Shown here piece by piece: positions 7,833-13,656 of a DNA stretch of 20,020 nucleotides. Both the position numbers and the translations under genes were made by a program. Each line of letters begins with the position of its first letter. Positions within the stretch are counted from its first letter, which is position 1. This DNA comes from Actinomycetes bacterium (GTDB lineage Bacteria; Actinomycetota; Actinomycetes; Mycobacteriales; Micromonosporaceae), in the NCBI GenBank assembly GCA_021793335.1, contig JAJYSW010000026.1:1-20020 (forward strand). The letters are read 5' to 3'. The notes below the pieces were generated by a model. That model made no database searches. It had not been told where the DNA came from and was given only the letters and a program-made list of their open reading frames with translations.

Positions 7833-8212
7833 GACCCGCCCGTAAGTGAGCGGTTCGATCGATCACGGCCCGAAGAGGGTGCTTCGGGGTCTCGGCGCGG
7901 TCGACTCGGCGCGAACGGGTCGGCGCGCCGGCCACCGTGACTTCGGGCCGCGTCGGCTCGGGGACGGTCCGGCGGTCTGCGGCACGGAACACCGAGCGGA
8001 AGAGCCGCCTGGGAGAAGAGGCCCCGCGGCGGGGCTTCGCCGAGACGCCGCTGGTCGCGGCGCCGGCCGTGGCTCGCATGCGCAACGACATGCCGGCCGG
8101 GCCCTCGGAGCCGCGCCCGGCCGGTGCACCGGGTCCACGGCACTTGCCGCTCATCATCGCTGCGACGGGAGGCCGCCCGAGCCGCTGAGGGAGGCCCCGG
8201 GGACGACGCCCT
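7833..8212. other. 380-nt convergent intergenic region
   Basis: This region lies between the converging PRTase and hydrolase genes. I see no convincing gene. The only clear structure is the hairpin at 8018-8038. A GTG-started frame at 7937-8188 (+) has G/C-rich third positions but no ribosome site and an Arg/Pro/Ala-heavy product, so I do not call it. Confidence 0.5.
8018..8038. terminator. Bidirectional hairpin between PRTase and hydrolase genes
   Basis: An 8-bp stem (8018-8025 with 8031-8038, including one G-T wobble) closes a GCGGC loop in the middle of the convergent spacer. There is no long T-run. A shared terminator is the simplest reading. Confidence 0.45.
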
Positions 8213-8857
8213 TCACGGCACGACGCCGCCGAGGTGCTCGTTGAACCAGTCACGCGCGAGCGCGGCGACGGCCTCCAGCGTTCCCGGCTCGTCGAACAGG
8301 TGTGTCGCGCCAGGGACGATCGCCACGCGGTTCGACCCGCCGAGGCGGTGCTGGGCTTCGTAGTTCAGTCCCAGGACGTCCTCATCGTGCTCGCCGACGA
8401 TCAGGAGCGTCGGCGTCCTGACGTTCGGAAGATCGTCTTCGGCCAGGTCGGGCCGCCCGCCACGGGAGACCACGGCGCGCACTTCGACGCCGGGCGCGGT
8501 GGCGGCCCGCAAGGCGACCGCCGCCCCGGTGCTGCCCCCGAAATAGCCGACCCACTCGTTCTCGGCCCCCGGCCGGTCCTGGAGCCAGTCGGTGACCATG
8601 ACGAGCCGCTCGGCCAGCAGGTCGATGTCGAGGACCTTGGACTGGTCGTCGGCCTCTTCGAGCGTGAGCAGGTCGAACAGGAGCGTGCCGAGCCCGGCCT
8701 CCTGCAGCCTCTCGGCGACGAAGCGGTTGCGTCTGCTGTGGCGGTTACTGCCGCTGCCGTGGGCGAACACGACCACGCCCGCGGCCCCGTCCGGTACGTT
8801 CAGCTGGGCTTCGAGCTGCACCGGCCCGGCCGGGATCGTCAGTGTCTCTTCGGTCAT
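8213..8857 (-). CDS. Alpha/beta hydrolase, dienelactone-hydrolase-like
   Basis: This is a 214-aa single-domain alpha/beta hydrolase of unknown substrate. The visible catalytic triad is Ser109 in the nucleophile elbow GGSTG (107-111), Asp158 in VGEHDED (154-160) and His186 in PGATHLF (182-188). The oxyanion-side HGSGSNRHS box is at 33-41. The FGGSTGA elbow and the RxGRPDLA stretch (132-139) resemble the hydrolase half of mycobacterial PRTase-hydrolase fusion proteins. ATG 8855-8857 has only a weak GGCGG before it. The gene is transcribed toward the separate PRTase gene. There is no signal peptide, so it is presumably cytoplasmic. An esterase or lactonase role is inference only. Confidence 0.9.
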   Translation of the reverse strand: MTEETLTIPAGPVQLEAQLNVPDGAAGVVVFAHGSGSNRHSRRNRFVAERLQEAGLGTLLFDLLTLEEADDQSKVLDIDLLAERLVMVTDWLQDRPGAENEWVGYFGGSTGAAVALRAATAPGVEVRAVVSRGGRPDLAEDDLPNVRTPTLLIVGEHDEDVLGLNYEAQHRLGGSNRVAIVPGATHLFDEPGTLEAVAALARDWFNEHLGGVVP

Positions 8858-8903
8858 CCGCCAGACGTACCCAGGTCGGACGGCGTTAAGCCCCTGACAC
8901 CGG

Positions 8904-9040
8904 CCCGGGGGCCCAGAGCCTGCTCAAGGCCCCGGGAGGGGCGCTGTCCGGTCCGCCCTCCCGGCGCCCACCGCCGACCGGACCGCTCGCCGCTTCACGG
9001 CGGCGGACAGGGGCCCGCTCACCGTGTTCGGGCCTCCCGG
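8904..9040. other. Hairpin-rich intergenic segment between yebC and the hydrolase gene
   Basis: Within the 270-nt gene-free stretch 8858-9127 several inverted repeats occur together. CCCGGGG(G)CC 8904-8913 pairs with 8928-8936. CGGTCCG 8949-8955 pairs with 8979-8985, enclosing CGGCG/CGCCG (8962-8966/8972-8976). CGCCG/CGGCG is at 8988-9002. GGCCCG/CGGGCC is at 9012-9034. An enclosing pair CCGGGAGG/CCTCCCGG is at 8932-8939/9033-9040. Some are mutually exclusive. It could be a yebC terminator region or a structured RNA. High GC makes chance pairing common. Confidence 0.3.
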
Positions 9041-9127
9041 ACTCGACACCGGGATCTGGAAGGCCTCCGCTTTGCGAGCGGGCCAATGGACTCGGCTACC
9101 GCCTCGCCCCGAGTGCTTGGATAGCCC

Positions 9128-9886
9128 CTAGTCGTCGAGTTCGGCGAGGACCTCGTCCGAGACGTCGACGTTGGTGTAGACGTTCTGGACCTCGTCGGAG
9201 TCCTCCAGCGCTTCGACCACGCGGAAGACCTTGCGGGCGCCTTCGGCGTCGACCGGGACGCTCGTGGAGGGCTGGAAGCCCGCCTCGGCCGAGTCGTAGT
9301 CGATCCCCGCCTCCTGGAGCGCGGTGCGCACCGCCACCAGGTCGGTCGGTTCGCACAGGATCTCGAAGCCGCCCTCGCCCAGGTCGTTGACCTCCTCGGC
9401 GCCGGCGTCGAGCACGGCCATGAGGAGGTCGTCCTCGGTCAGGCCGTCGGCGGTGGGCACCATGATGACGCCCTTGCGGGAGAAGAGGTAGCCGACGCTG
9501 CCCGCCTCGCCCAGCACCCCGCCGTTGCGGGTCAGGGCGACGCGGACCTCGGAGGCGGCCCGGTTCTTGTTGTCGGTGAGGCATTCGATGAGGATCGCGA
9601 CGCCGCCGGGCGCGTAGCCCTCGTACATCAGCGTCTCGTAGGCGACGCCGCCGCCGTCGATCCCGCCGCCGCGCTTGACGGCCCGGTCGATGTTGTCGTT
9701 GGGCACCGAGTTCTTCTTGGCCTTCTGGATGGCGTCGTAGAGCGTGGGGTTGCCGTCGGGGTCGGGGCCGCCGGTGCGGGCGGCGACCTCGACGTTCTTG
9801 ACCAGCTTTGCGAAGAGCTTGCCGCGCTTGGCGTCGATCACAGCCTTCTTGTGCTTTGTCGTCGCCCATTTGGAGTGGCCAGCCAT
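9128..9886 (-). CDS. yebC: YebC/PmpR-family protein (TACO1-like)
   Basis: YebC-family proteins were long annotated as transcriptional regulators. More recent work places some of them at the ribosome, easing translation of proline-rich stretches. The 252-aa product has the family's normal length. It starts with the diagnostic MAGHSKWATTKHKK and includes NPTLYDAIQKAKKNSVPNDNI (46-66, split here for description), YEGYAPGGVA (88-97) and a C-terminal LEDSDEVQNVYTN (227-239). The frame is open 89 codons upstream, but the conserved N-terminus and AGGGGGA 8 nt before ATG 9884-9886 fix the start. Elsewhere it usually sits between pdxT and ruvC. Here it is isolated from both by inserted genes and has a long leader with a strong hairpin. 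Confidence 0.96.
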   Translation of the reverse strand: MAGHSKWATTKHKKAVIDAKRGKLFAKLVKNVEVAARTGGPDPDGNPTLYDAIQKAKKNSVPNDNIDRAVKRGGGIDGGGVAYETLMYEGYAPGGVAILIECLTDNKNRAASEVRVALTRNGGVLGEAGSVGYLFSRKGVIMVPTADGLTEDDLLMAVLDAGAEEVNDLGEGGFEILCEPTDLVAVRTALQEAGIDYDSAEAGFQPSTSVPVDAEGARKVFRVVEALEDSDEVQNVYTNVDVSDEVLAELDD

Positions 9887-9917
9887 CCGGCGTTCCCCCT
9901 TAGTCGTTCCATTCGAC

Positions 9918-9943
9918 CGGTCCGGCGCCGAATCGCCGGACCG
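9918..9943 (-). promoter_or_regulatory. Perfect 10-bp hairpin in the yebC leader
   Basis: CGGTCCGGCG (9918-9927) and CGCCGGACCG (9934-9943) are perfect inverted repeats around a 6-nt loop, 31 nt upstream of the yebC ATG. Inside a yebC 5' leader this could be an attenuator, a stability stem or a protein-binding site. As DNA it could be an operator. Confidence 0.45.
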
Positions 9944-10031
9944 AGTCCACGAAGTACTGGTGCACCGCACGTCCCGCGTCGCCTCCGGGTGGCAGGAGGC
10001 GGTCATGCGGGAAACCGCACGTACGGCGACG

Positions 10032-10037
10032 ATCCTA
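10032..10037 (-). promoter_or_regulatory. Candidate -10 element for yebC
   Basis: TAGGAT on the minus strand fits TAnnnT and would give a leader of about 140 nt containing both stems at 9918-9943 and 10006-10019. No -35 is recognisable. Confidence 0.25.
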
Positions 10038-10199
10038 CCGTCCGCCGCATAGGCCGATCGGTCCCCGCCGTCGACGTGGCCCAGGCCCCGGTGCCATCGC
10101 CGGCTCGGTCCTGCCACGGCCCGTGGACGAACGCGCCGTGGCGGGGCCGGCATCGCGCGGGTGTCCGGGACCGCCGCGAGCGGTCGCCGCGGTGGCCGA

Positions 10200-10229
10200 T
10201 TCAGGTCACCGGGTGTGATCCGTTAGGCT
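10200..10229 (+). promoter_or_regulatory. Candidate promoter for the membrane-protein pair
   Basis: TTCAGG (10200-10205) and TAGGCT (10224-10229) are separated by 18 nt. A start near 10236 would leave a leader of about 33 nt with AGGAG and AGAGGA sites before ATG 10269. The -35 match is poor and the -10 match is good. Confidence 0.35.
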
Positions 10230-10268
10230 CAGCGAGCGAACGTGACGCACCCCTAGGAGCAGAGGACC

Positions 10269-10679
10269 ATGCCTAAGATCCTGAAGCGCAACCCCATGCC
10301 TCGTTCGGTTCGCGCCGGACGCAATGCCATGTGGCTTCAAGCGGCGATCAGCCTCGCCACCGGCGGCCTGATCGTGCTGCTTCATCACACCGCCCGCGAT
10401 CTCGTCCCTCCCGCCGCCGAGCACGACGTCTACCGGGGGGCGGCCGGTCTCGGCGCGCTCGCGCTGTTCCTGGTCCTGGCCGTGCTGCTGCTGTCCACCC
10501 AATGGCGTGTCCTGTGGGTGCTGATCCTGCTCAGTCAGATCCTGAGCCTCGCCGGGCTGCTGTGGCTCATGGTCACCGGCGGTCTGTACTGGGCGCTGTG
10601 CATCGCGTTGGCTATCGTTCCGATCATCGTCATCGGCACACTGACCGAGCGGTTCGCCCGCCGCTGGTTCAACCACTGA
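10269..10679 (+). CDS. Four-helix integral membrane protein, unknown function
   Basis: This 136-aa protein has a basic cytoplasmic N-terminus (about 1-20) and four hydrophobic helices at roughly 21-38, 57-76, 79-103 and 106-124, ending in ERFARRWFNH. No catalytic or metal-binding motif is visible. The layout (Arg-rich start, xAMWLQAAIS opening TM1, a loop of about 15-20 residues, then three closely spaced helices) resembles the next gene. I do not recognise a named family. AGAGGACC directly precedes the ATG, with AGGAG a little further up. The gene starts a two-gene plus-strand unit divergent from yebC and replaces the usual pdxT position. A structural or small-molecule-related membrane role would be a guess. 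Confidence 0.82.
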   Translation: MPKILKRNPMPRSVRAGRNAMWLQAAISLATGGLIVLLHHTARDLVPPAAEHDVYRGAAGLGALALFLVLAVLLLSTQWRVLWVLILLSQILSLAGLLWLMVTGGLYWALCIALAIVPIIVIGTLTERFARRWFNH

Positions 10680-10701
10680 TCTTCCCGGAAGGCTGGCGTC
10701 A

Positions 10702-11268
10702 ATGCTCCCGCAACCGAACTTCGGTCCCACTTCAAGTCCCGGCGATGACGAGTCCGAAGGACCTCCGAGGCAGGTCGGCCGGTTGCGGATCGCCCTGTGG
10801 GTCCAGACCGCTTTCGCCGTTCTGGCCGGGAACTATCTGGTGGTGAGCCTGTTCGTGGCCAGGCAGGCGACGCTGGACCAGCTCATCGAGATCTACGCCG
10901 AGGTGGATTCGCCTCGGGAGACCGCCGAGCAGGCGCTCGAATACTACCGGTCGACCGAGTTCCTGGTCGGTAACCTGGCCTTCGCGGGCATCATGGTCAT
11001 CGCCGCCATCGTCTCGGCGCTGTGCGCCATGCGGTTGAAGACGCGCCTCAAGAGCGTGCGCCGTCTGGCGATCACGGCCTCCATCGTGCTGCTGATCTTC
11101 GCCATGCTCACGACGCTCCAGCTCCCCGGGTTCTTCATGGTGCTCATGCTCTGGGTGTTCGCCTCGATCATGGCGGTGTGGTGGCTGTTCGCCGGCGATG
11201 TCAAGCACTGGATGACGGCGGCCGTTCCGGCGGCCGCCGAGGAGCCGCAGTCCGAGGAGGAGGCGTAG
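10702..11268 (+). CDS. Four-helix integral membrane protein, unknown function
   Basis: This 188-aa protein begins 22 nt after the previous gene, with GGAAGG about 9 nt before its ATG, so the pair is very likely cotranscribed. It has a polar, acidic N-terminus (1-25), TM1 about 28-52 (opening RIALWVQTAF), an outside-facing loop of about 38 residues rich in Glu and Tyr (53-90), TM2 about 91-111, a basic loop RLKTRLKSVRR, TM3 about 119-139 and TM4 about 144-164. The tail is acidic (EEPQSEEEA). The similar opening of TM1 and the same helix count suggest it is a diverged duplicate of its neighbour. I recognise no family motif. Its end lies 10 nt from the convergent 99-aa gene. Confidence 0.82.
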   Translation: MLPQPNFGPTSSPGDDESEGPPRQVGRLRIALWVQTAFAVLAGNYLVVSLFVARQATLDQLIEIYAEVDSPRETAEQALEYYRSTEFLVGNLAFAGIMVIAAIVSALCAMRLKTRLKSVRRLAITASIVLLIFAMLTTLQLPGFFMVLMLWVFASIMAVWWLFAGDVKHWMTAAVPAAAEEPQSEEEA

Positions 11269-11278
11269 TGCTCGCCGC

Positions 11279-11578
11279 TCATTCGGCGGTCTGCTCCCCG
11301 TCCCCGCTTTCGCCGAGGTAGTCGATGAATCGGGCGCGCGCCAGCGGTTCGGCCTCGCCCCACTGGCCTTCGGTCAGTTGACGCCACATCGCGACGAGGT
11401 CGTCGATGGCCACGCCGATCTCGGCGATGTCGGGGTCGAGGCTGTCGGCTCGGGCCGCCGCGGGCGTGTGGCGGAACAGGTCGAGGAAGAATCTCCAGTC
11501 GTGTCGGCGCCTGGCCGATGCGAACGCCCGCTGCTGGAGCTCGGCGGTGGTGAGCCGGTGGAGATCGTCTGCGTTCAT
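11279..11578 (-). CDS. Conserved small protein of unknown function
   Basis: This is a 99-aa soluble protein with no signal peptide or helix long enough to span a membrane. The N-terminus (DDLHRLTTAELQQRAFASARRRHDWRFFLDLFRH, residues 4-37) looks like two amphipathic helices and resembles a small conserved hypothetical family I recall from other actinomycetes (H-x-L-(S/T)-T-x-E-L-x-x-x-A-F, then FF-x-x-L). The rest is acidic and probably helical. Function is unknown. The start ATG 11576-11578 has GAGGG unusually close (2 nt), but TAGGCT lies exactly 6 nt upstream, which suggests a leaderless message. It is divergent from the SSI gene and overlaps no neighbour. Confidence 0.8.
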   Translation of the reverse strand: MNADDLHRLTTAELQQRAFASARRRHDWRFFLDLFRHTPAAARADSLDPDIAEIGVAIDDLVAMWRQLTEGQWGEAEPLARARFIDYLGESGDGEQTAE

Positions 11579-11584
11579 GCCCTC

Positions 11585-11590
11585 AGCCTA
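11585..11590 (-). promoter_or_regulatory. Candidate leaderless -10 for the 99-aa gene
   Basis: TAGGCT on the minus strand ends 6 nt before the ATG at 11578, so transcription would begin at or next to the start codon. No convincing -35 is seen. Confidence 0.45.
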
Positions 11591-11644
11591 AGCCGGGTGA
11601 CCGTTTCGGGTGTGTCGATGATGTTTTGCGCGCCTTGTGCTTCT

Positions 11645-11650
11645 TAGGAT
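11645..11650 (+). promoter_or_regulatory. Candidate leaderless -10 (or AGGA ribosome site) for the SSI gene
   Basis: TAGGAT ends 6 nt before ATG 11657. It can be read as a -10 that gives a leaderless transcript. Alternatively its AGGA could be a ribosome site with normal spacing. Sequence alone cannot decide. Confidence 0.4.
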
Positions 11651-11656
11651 CACTGG

Positions 11657-12082
11657 ATGGTCAAGCAGCTTTCACGTGTCCTCGCCGTCCTCGGCACGGC
11701 GGCCTTCGTCGTGATCACCGCCGGGGCGGCCGGGGCGCCCCAGCATCGCTCGTCGACGCCGGTCGAGTCGCAGGCCCGCTCGGTCTACTACGTGGAGGTC
11801 GAATTCGCCGACGGCGCGGAGCACGGCGCCGTGCTGGCATGCCCCGACGGCGGCTCTCACCCGCACGGGGCCGAGGTCTGCGAGCAGCTCGCCGGGGTCA
11901 ACGGCGAGGTCGGAGCCCTGACACCGACCGACAGGATGTGCACTATGGATTACCGGCCGGTGGTCGTCCGCGCCCACGGGCTGTGGGACGGCGCTTTCCG
12001 CTCCTACCAGGGCCAGTTCGGGAACCACTGCGTCGCCGTCGACCGCACCGGCGGGCGACTGTTCGACATCGTGCCCGGCTAA
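11657..12082 (+). CDS. Secreted subtilisin-inhibitor-like (SSI family) protein
   Basis: This is a 141-aa exported protein of the Streptomyces subtilisin inhibitor family (serine-protease inhibitors, MEROPS I16). Residues 1-27 form a Sec signal peptide (basic start, hydrophobic core, AxA near 24-27). The mature part has the four family cysteines C62, C75, C95 and C125, spaced like the two SSI disulfides (first with second, third with fourth). It also carries the landmark stretches LACPDGGSHPHGAEVCEQL, DYRPVVV and GLWDG. Aligning MCTMDYRP with the SSI reactive loop (CPMVYDP) makes Met97 the P1 residue, predicting subtilisin- or chymotrypsin-like targets. P1' is Asp98, which is not the Val of the type protein. 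It converges on pdxS across a strong hairpin. Confidence 0.9.
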   Translation: MVKQLSRVLAVLGTAAFVVITAGAAGAPQHRSSTPVESQARSVYYVEVEFADGAEHGAVLACPDGGSHPHGAEVCEQLAGVNGEVGALTPTDRMCTMDYRPVVVRAHGLWDGAFRSYQGQFGNHCVAVDRTGGRLFDIVPG

Positions 12083-12102
12083 GGTCCGGGAACAGCGACG
12101 GA

Positions 12103-12132
12103 GCGGGTCCCGGCCGGACGGCCGGGGCCCGC
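12103..12132. terminator. Bidirectional hairpin between the SSI gene and pdxS
   Basis: A 13-bp stem (12103-12115 with 12120-12132, one T-G wobble at 12108/12127) closes a 4-nt GGAC loop, midway between two convergent stops (12082 and 12147). No T-run follows on either side. It is the strongest terminator-like hairpin in the window. Confidence 0.7.
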
Positions 12133-12146
12133 GGCGCGTTCGGCGG

Positions 12147-13067
12147 CTACCAGCCCCGCTCGGCGAATCGCCGGCCTTCGTCCAGGCTGTCGACGTTGAT
12201 GCCGACCATGGCCTCGCCCAGGCCCCTGGAGACCTCGGCGATGACCTTCGGGTCGTCGTAGTGGGCGGTGGCCTTGACGATCGCGGCGGCCCGCTTGGCG
12301 GGGTCGCCGGATTTGAAGATGCCCGAGCCGACGAAGACGCCCTCGGCCCCCAGGTGCATCATCATGGCCGCGTCGGCGGGCGTGGCGATGCCGCCGGCGG
12401 TGAACAGGACCACCGGGAGCCTCCCGAGCCGGGCGACCTCGGCGACCAGCTCGTAGGGGGCGCGCAGCTCCTTGGCCTCGGCGAACAGTTCGGCCTCGTC
12501 GAGCGACTTCAAACGGCCGATGTCGGCGCGAATCCGCCGCATGTGCCGGGTGGCCTCGACGACGTTGCCGGTACCGGCCTCGCCCTTGGAGCGGATCATC
12601 GCCGCGCCCTCGGCGATGCGGCGGAGCGCCTCGCCGAGGTTGGTCGCCCCGCACACGAACGGTGCCGTGAACTGCCACTTGTCGATGTGGTTGGCCTCGT
12701 CGGCGGGAGTGAGCACCTCGGATTCGTCCACGTAGTCGACGCCGAGGGACTCCAGGACCCGGGCTTCGACGAAGTGGCCGATGCGGGCCTTGGCCATCAC
12801 CGGAACGGAGACGGCCTCGATGATGCCGTCGATCATGTCCGGGTCGCTCATGCGCGAGACGCCGCCCTCGGCGCGGATGTCGGCGGGGACGCGTTCGAGC
12901 GCCATGACCGCCACCGCTCCGGCGTCTTCGGCGATCTTGGCCTGCTCGGGCGTGACGACGTCCATGATGACGCCGCCCTTCAGCGTGTCGGCCATGCCGC
13001 GCTTGACGCGGGCGGTCCCGACCTCGGCCTCGGTCTTCTGGGTCTCTGACACGGTCACCGGCTCCAT
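12147..13067 (-). CDS. pdxS: Pyridoxal 5'-phosphate synthase subunit PdxS
   Basis: PdxS condenses ribose 5-phosphate, glyceraldehyde 3-phosphate and ammonia (supplied by the glutaminase PdxT) to make PLP. The 306-aa TIM barrel shows KRGMADTLKGGVIMDV (22-37), MAKARIGH (91-98) and RSKGEAGTG (159-167). D36, K93 and K161 align, with a constant offset of 12, to the catalytic D24, K81 and K149 of Bacillus PdxS. The extra N-terminal residues are common in actinobacteria. ATG 13065-13067 lacks a good ribosome site. GTG 13050-13052, five codons later, has GGAG about 9 nt upstream and is an alternative start. The expected downstream partner pdxT is absent, and a terminator hairpin follows directly. Confidence 0.97.
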   Translation of the reverse strand: MEPVTVSETQKTEAEVGTARVKRGMADTLKGGVIMDVVTPEQAKIAEDAGAVAVMALERVPADIRAEGGVSRMSDPDMIDGIIEAVSVPVMAKARIGHFVEARVLESLGVDYVDESEVLTPADEANHIDKWQFTAPFVCGATNLGEALRRIAEGAAMIRSKGEAGTGNVVEATRHMRRIRADIGRLKSLDEAELFAEAKELRAPYELVAEVARLGRLPVVLFTAGGIATPADAAMMMHLGAEGVFVGSGIFKSGDPAKRAAAIVKATAHYDDPKVIAEVSRGLGEAMVGINVDSLDEGRRFAERGW

Positions 13068-13104
13068 CTGCTGGTCGTCTCGTTAGGGGTTCCTGACCTG
13101 GTCG

Positions 13105-13137
13105 ATTCTACGCCGCGACCGGCCTCACAGCGCTGTG
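13105..13137 (-). promoter_or_regulatory. pdxS promoter region with palindrome
   Basis: On the minus strand TAGAAT (13105-13110) fits a -10 and would give a leader of about 30 nt to pdxS. Fifteen nt further upstream is the perfect palindrome CACAGCGCTGTG (13126-13137), which overlaps the position of the -35. This is the layout of a repressor or activator operator. The palindrome also lies 31 nt after the preceding gene's stop, so a role in transcript ending is possible. Confidence 0.45.
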
Positions 13138-13167
13138 GCGAACCGCACGCCCGAGCGGCGAGACGGC

Positions 13168-13656
13168 TCAGCGGAGCGGATCTTCGATGTCCCAGTACTG
13201 CGGCCGCGGCAGGCGGTGGTGGAGGCGCAGCAGCACGGCGATGGGCAGGGACCGGGAGGCGACGGCGTCGCGCACGAAATCGGTGTGGATCTGGCGGGCC
13301 AGGGCGACGCGCCGGTTCGCGGCCTCCAGGTCCTCGGCACCGGCGTGGCCGTGTCCGAGTTCTCGAAGCGCCCGGGTGAGGTCGTTCTCGGCGTATTCGC
13401 GCAGTTCGCGCTGTCGACGGGTCTCGGCGGGGACGGCGACGACGGACAGGGCCACGGCGACGGCCTCCTCGAAGCCGGGTTGGCCGACGAATTTGAGGAC
13501 GGTCTCGGCGCGGTCGTCGAGCTTGGTCAACAGCGCGGTCTCGGCGATGCGGGCACGCCGGTGCAGCCGTTCGACGCGCGTGACCGTCCATGTCGCGTAC
13601 GCGCCGACGGCCGCCACGATCGCTACGAGCACTGCCAGCCACCACATCGAGATCAT
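13168..13656 (-). CDS. Single-pass membrane protein, LemA-like
   Basis: This 162-aa protein has one N-terminal helix (about 4-23) followed by a long, highly charged helical cytoplasmic region. The pattern RVERLHRRARIAETALLTKL (27-46), followed later by an alpha-helical ERxxREYAENDLTRAL-like stretch, resembles the small LemA-like proteins found beside pdxS in other actinomycetes. Residues 117-135 (RVALARQIHTDF and onward) and the C-terminal PRPQYWDIEDP are also typical of that group as I remember it. Function is unknown. ATG 13656 has no ribosome site. A second ATG (13647) is preceded at 7 nt by TACGAT, a possible leaderless -10. It lies 81 nt after pimA and 100 nt before pdxS. Confidence 0.8.
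   Translation of the reverse strand: MISMWWLAVLVAIVAAVGAYATWTVTRVERLHRRARIAETALLTKLDDRAETVLKFVGQPGFEEAVAVALSVVAVPAETRRQRELREYAENDLTRALRELGHGHAGAEDLEAANRRVALARQIHTDFVRDAVASRSLPIAVLLRLHHRLPRPQYWDIEDPLR

Larger units (their letters stand above)
9887..10268. other. 382-nt divergent intergenic region (yebC / membrane gene pair)
   Basis: No gene is seen. The region holds a yebC leader hairpin (9918-9943), a small stem TGCGG/CCGCA closing GAAA (10006-10019), a candidate minus-strand -10 (10032-10037) and a candidate plus-strand promoter (10200-10229). Confidence 0.6.

Noticed and set aside
7937..8188. Possible 83-aa gene on the plus strand between PRTase and hydrolase
   Set aside because: Third positions are G/C-rich (about 86%), but second positions are also about 70% G/C, unlike real genes. 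There is no ribosome site, and the product is Arg/Pro/Ala-heavy.
8858..9127. tRNA or RNase P RNA in the folded yebC-hydrolase spacer
   Set aside because: No GTTC-AANCC T-arm, cloverleaf or conserved RNase P motifs were found by eye.
9887..10153. Extension of yebC upstream to give a 341-aa protein
   Set aside because: The extra 89 residues lack family similarity and cross the leader hairpin. MAGHSKW with AGGGGGA upstream is the clear start.
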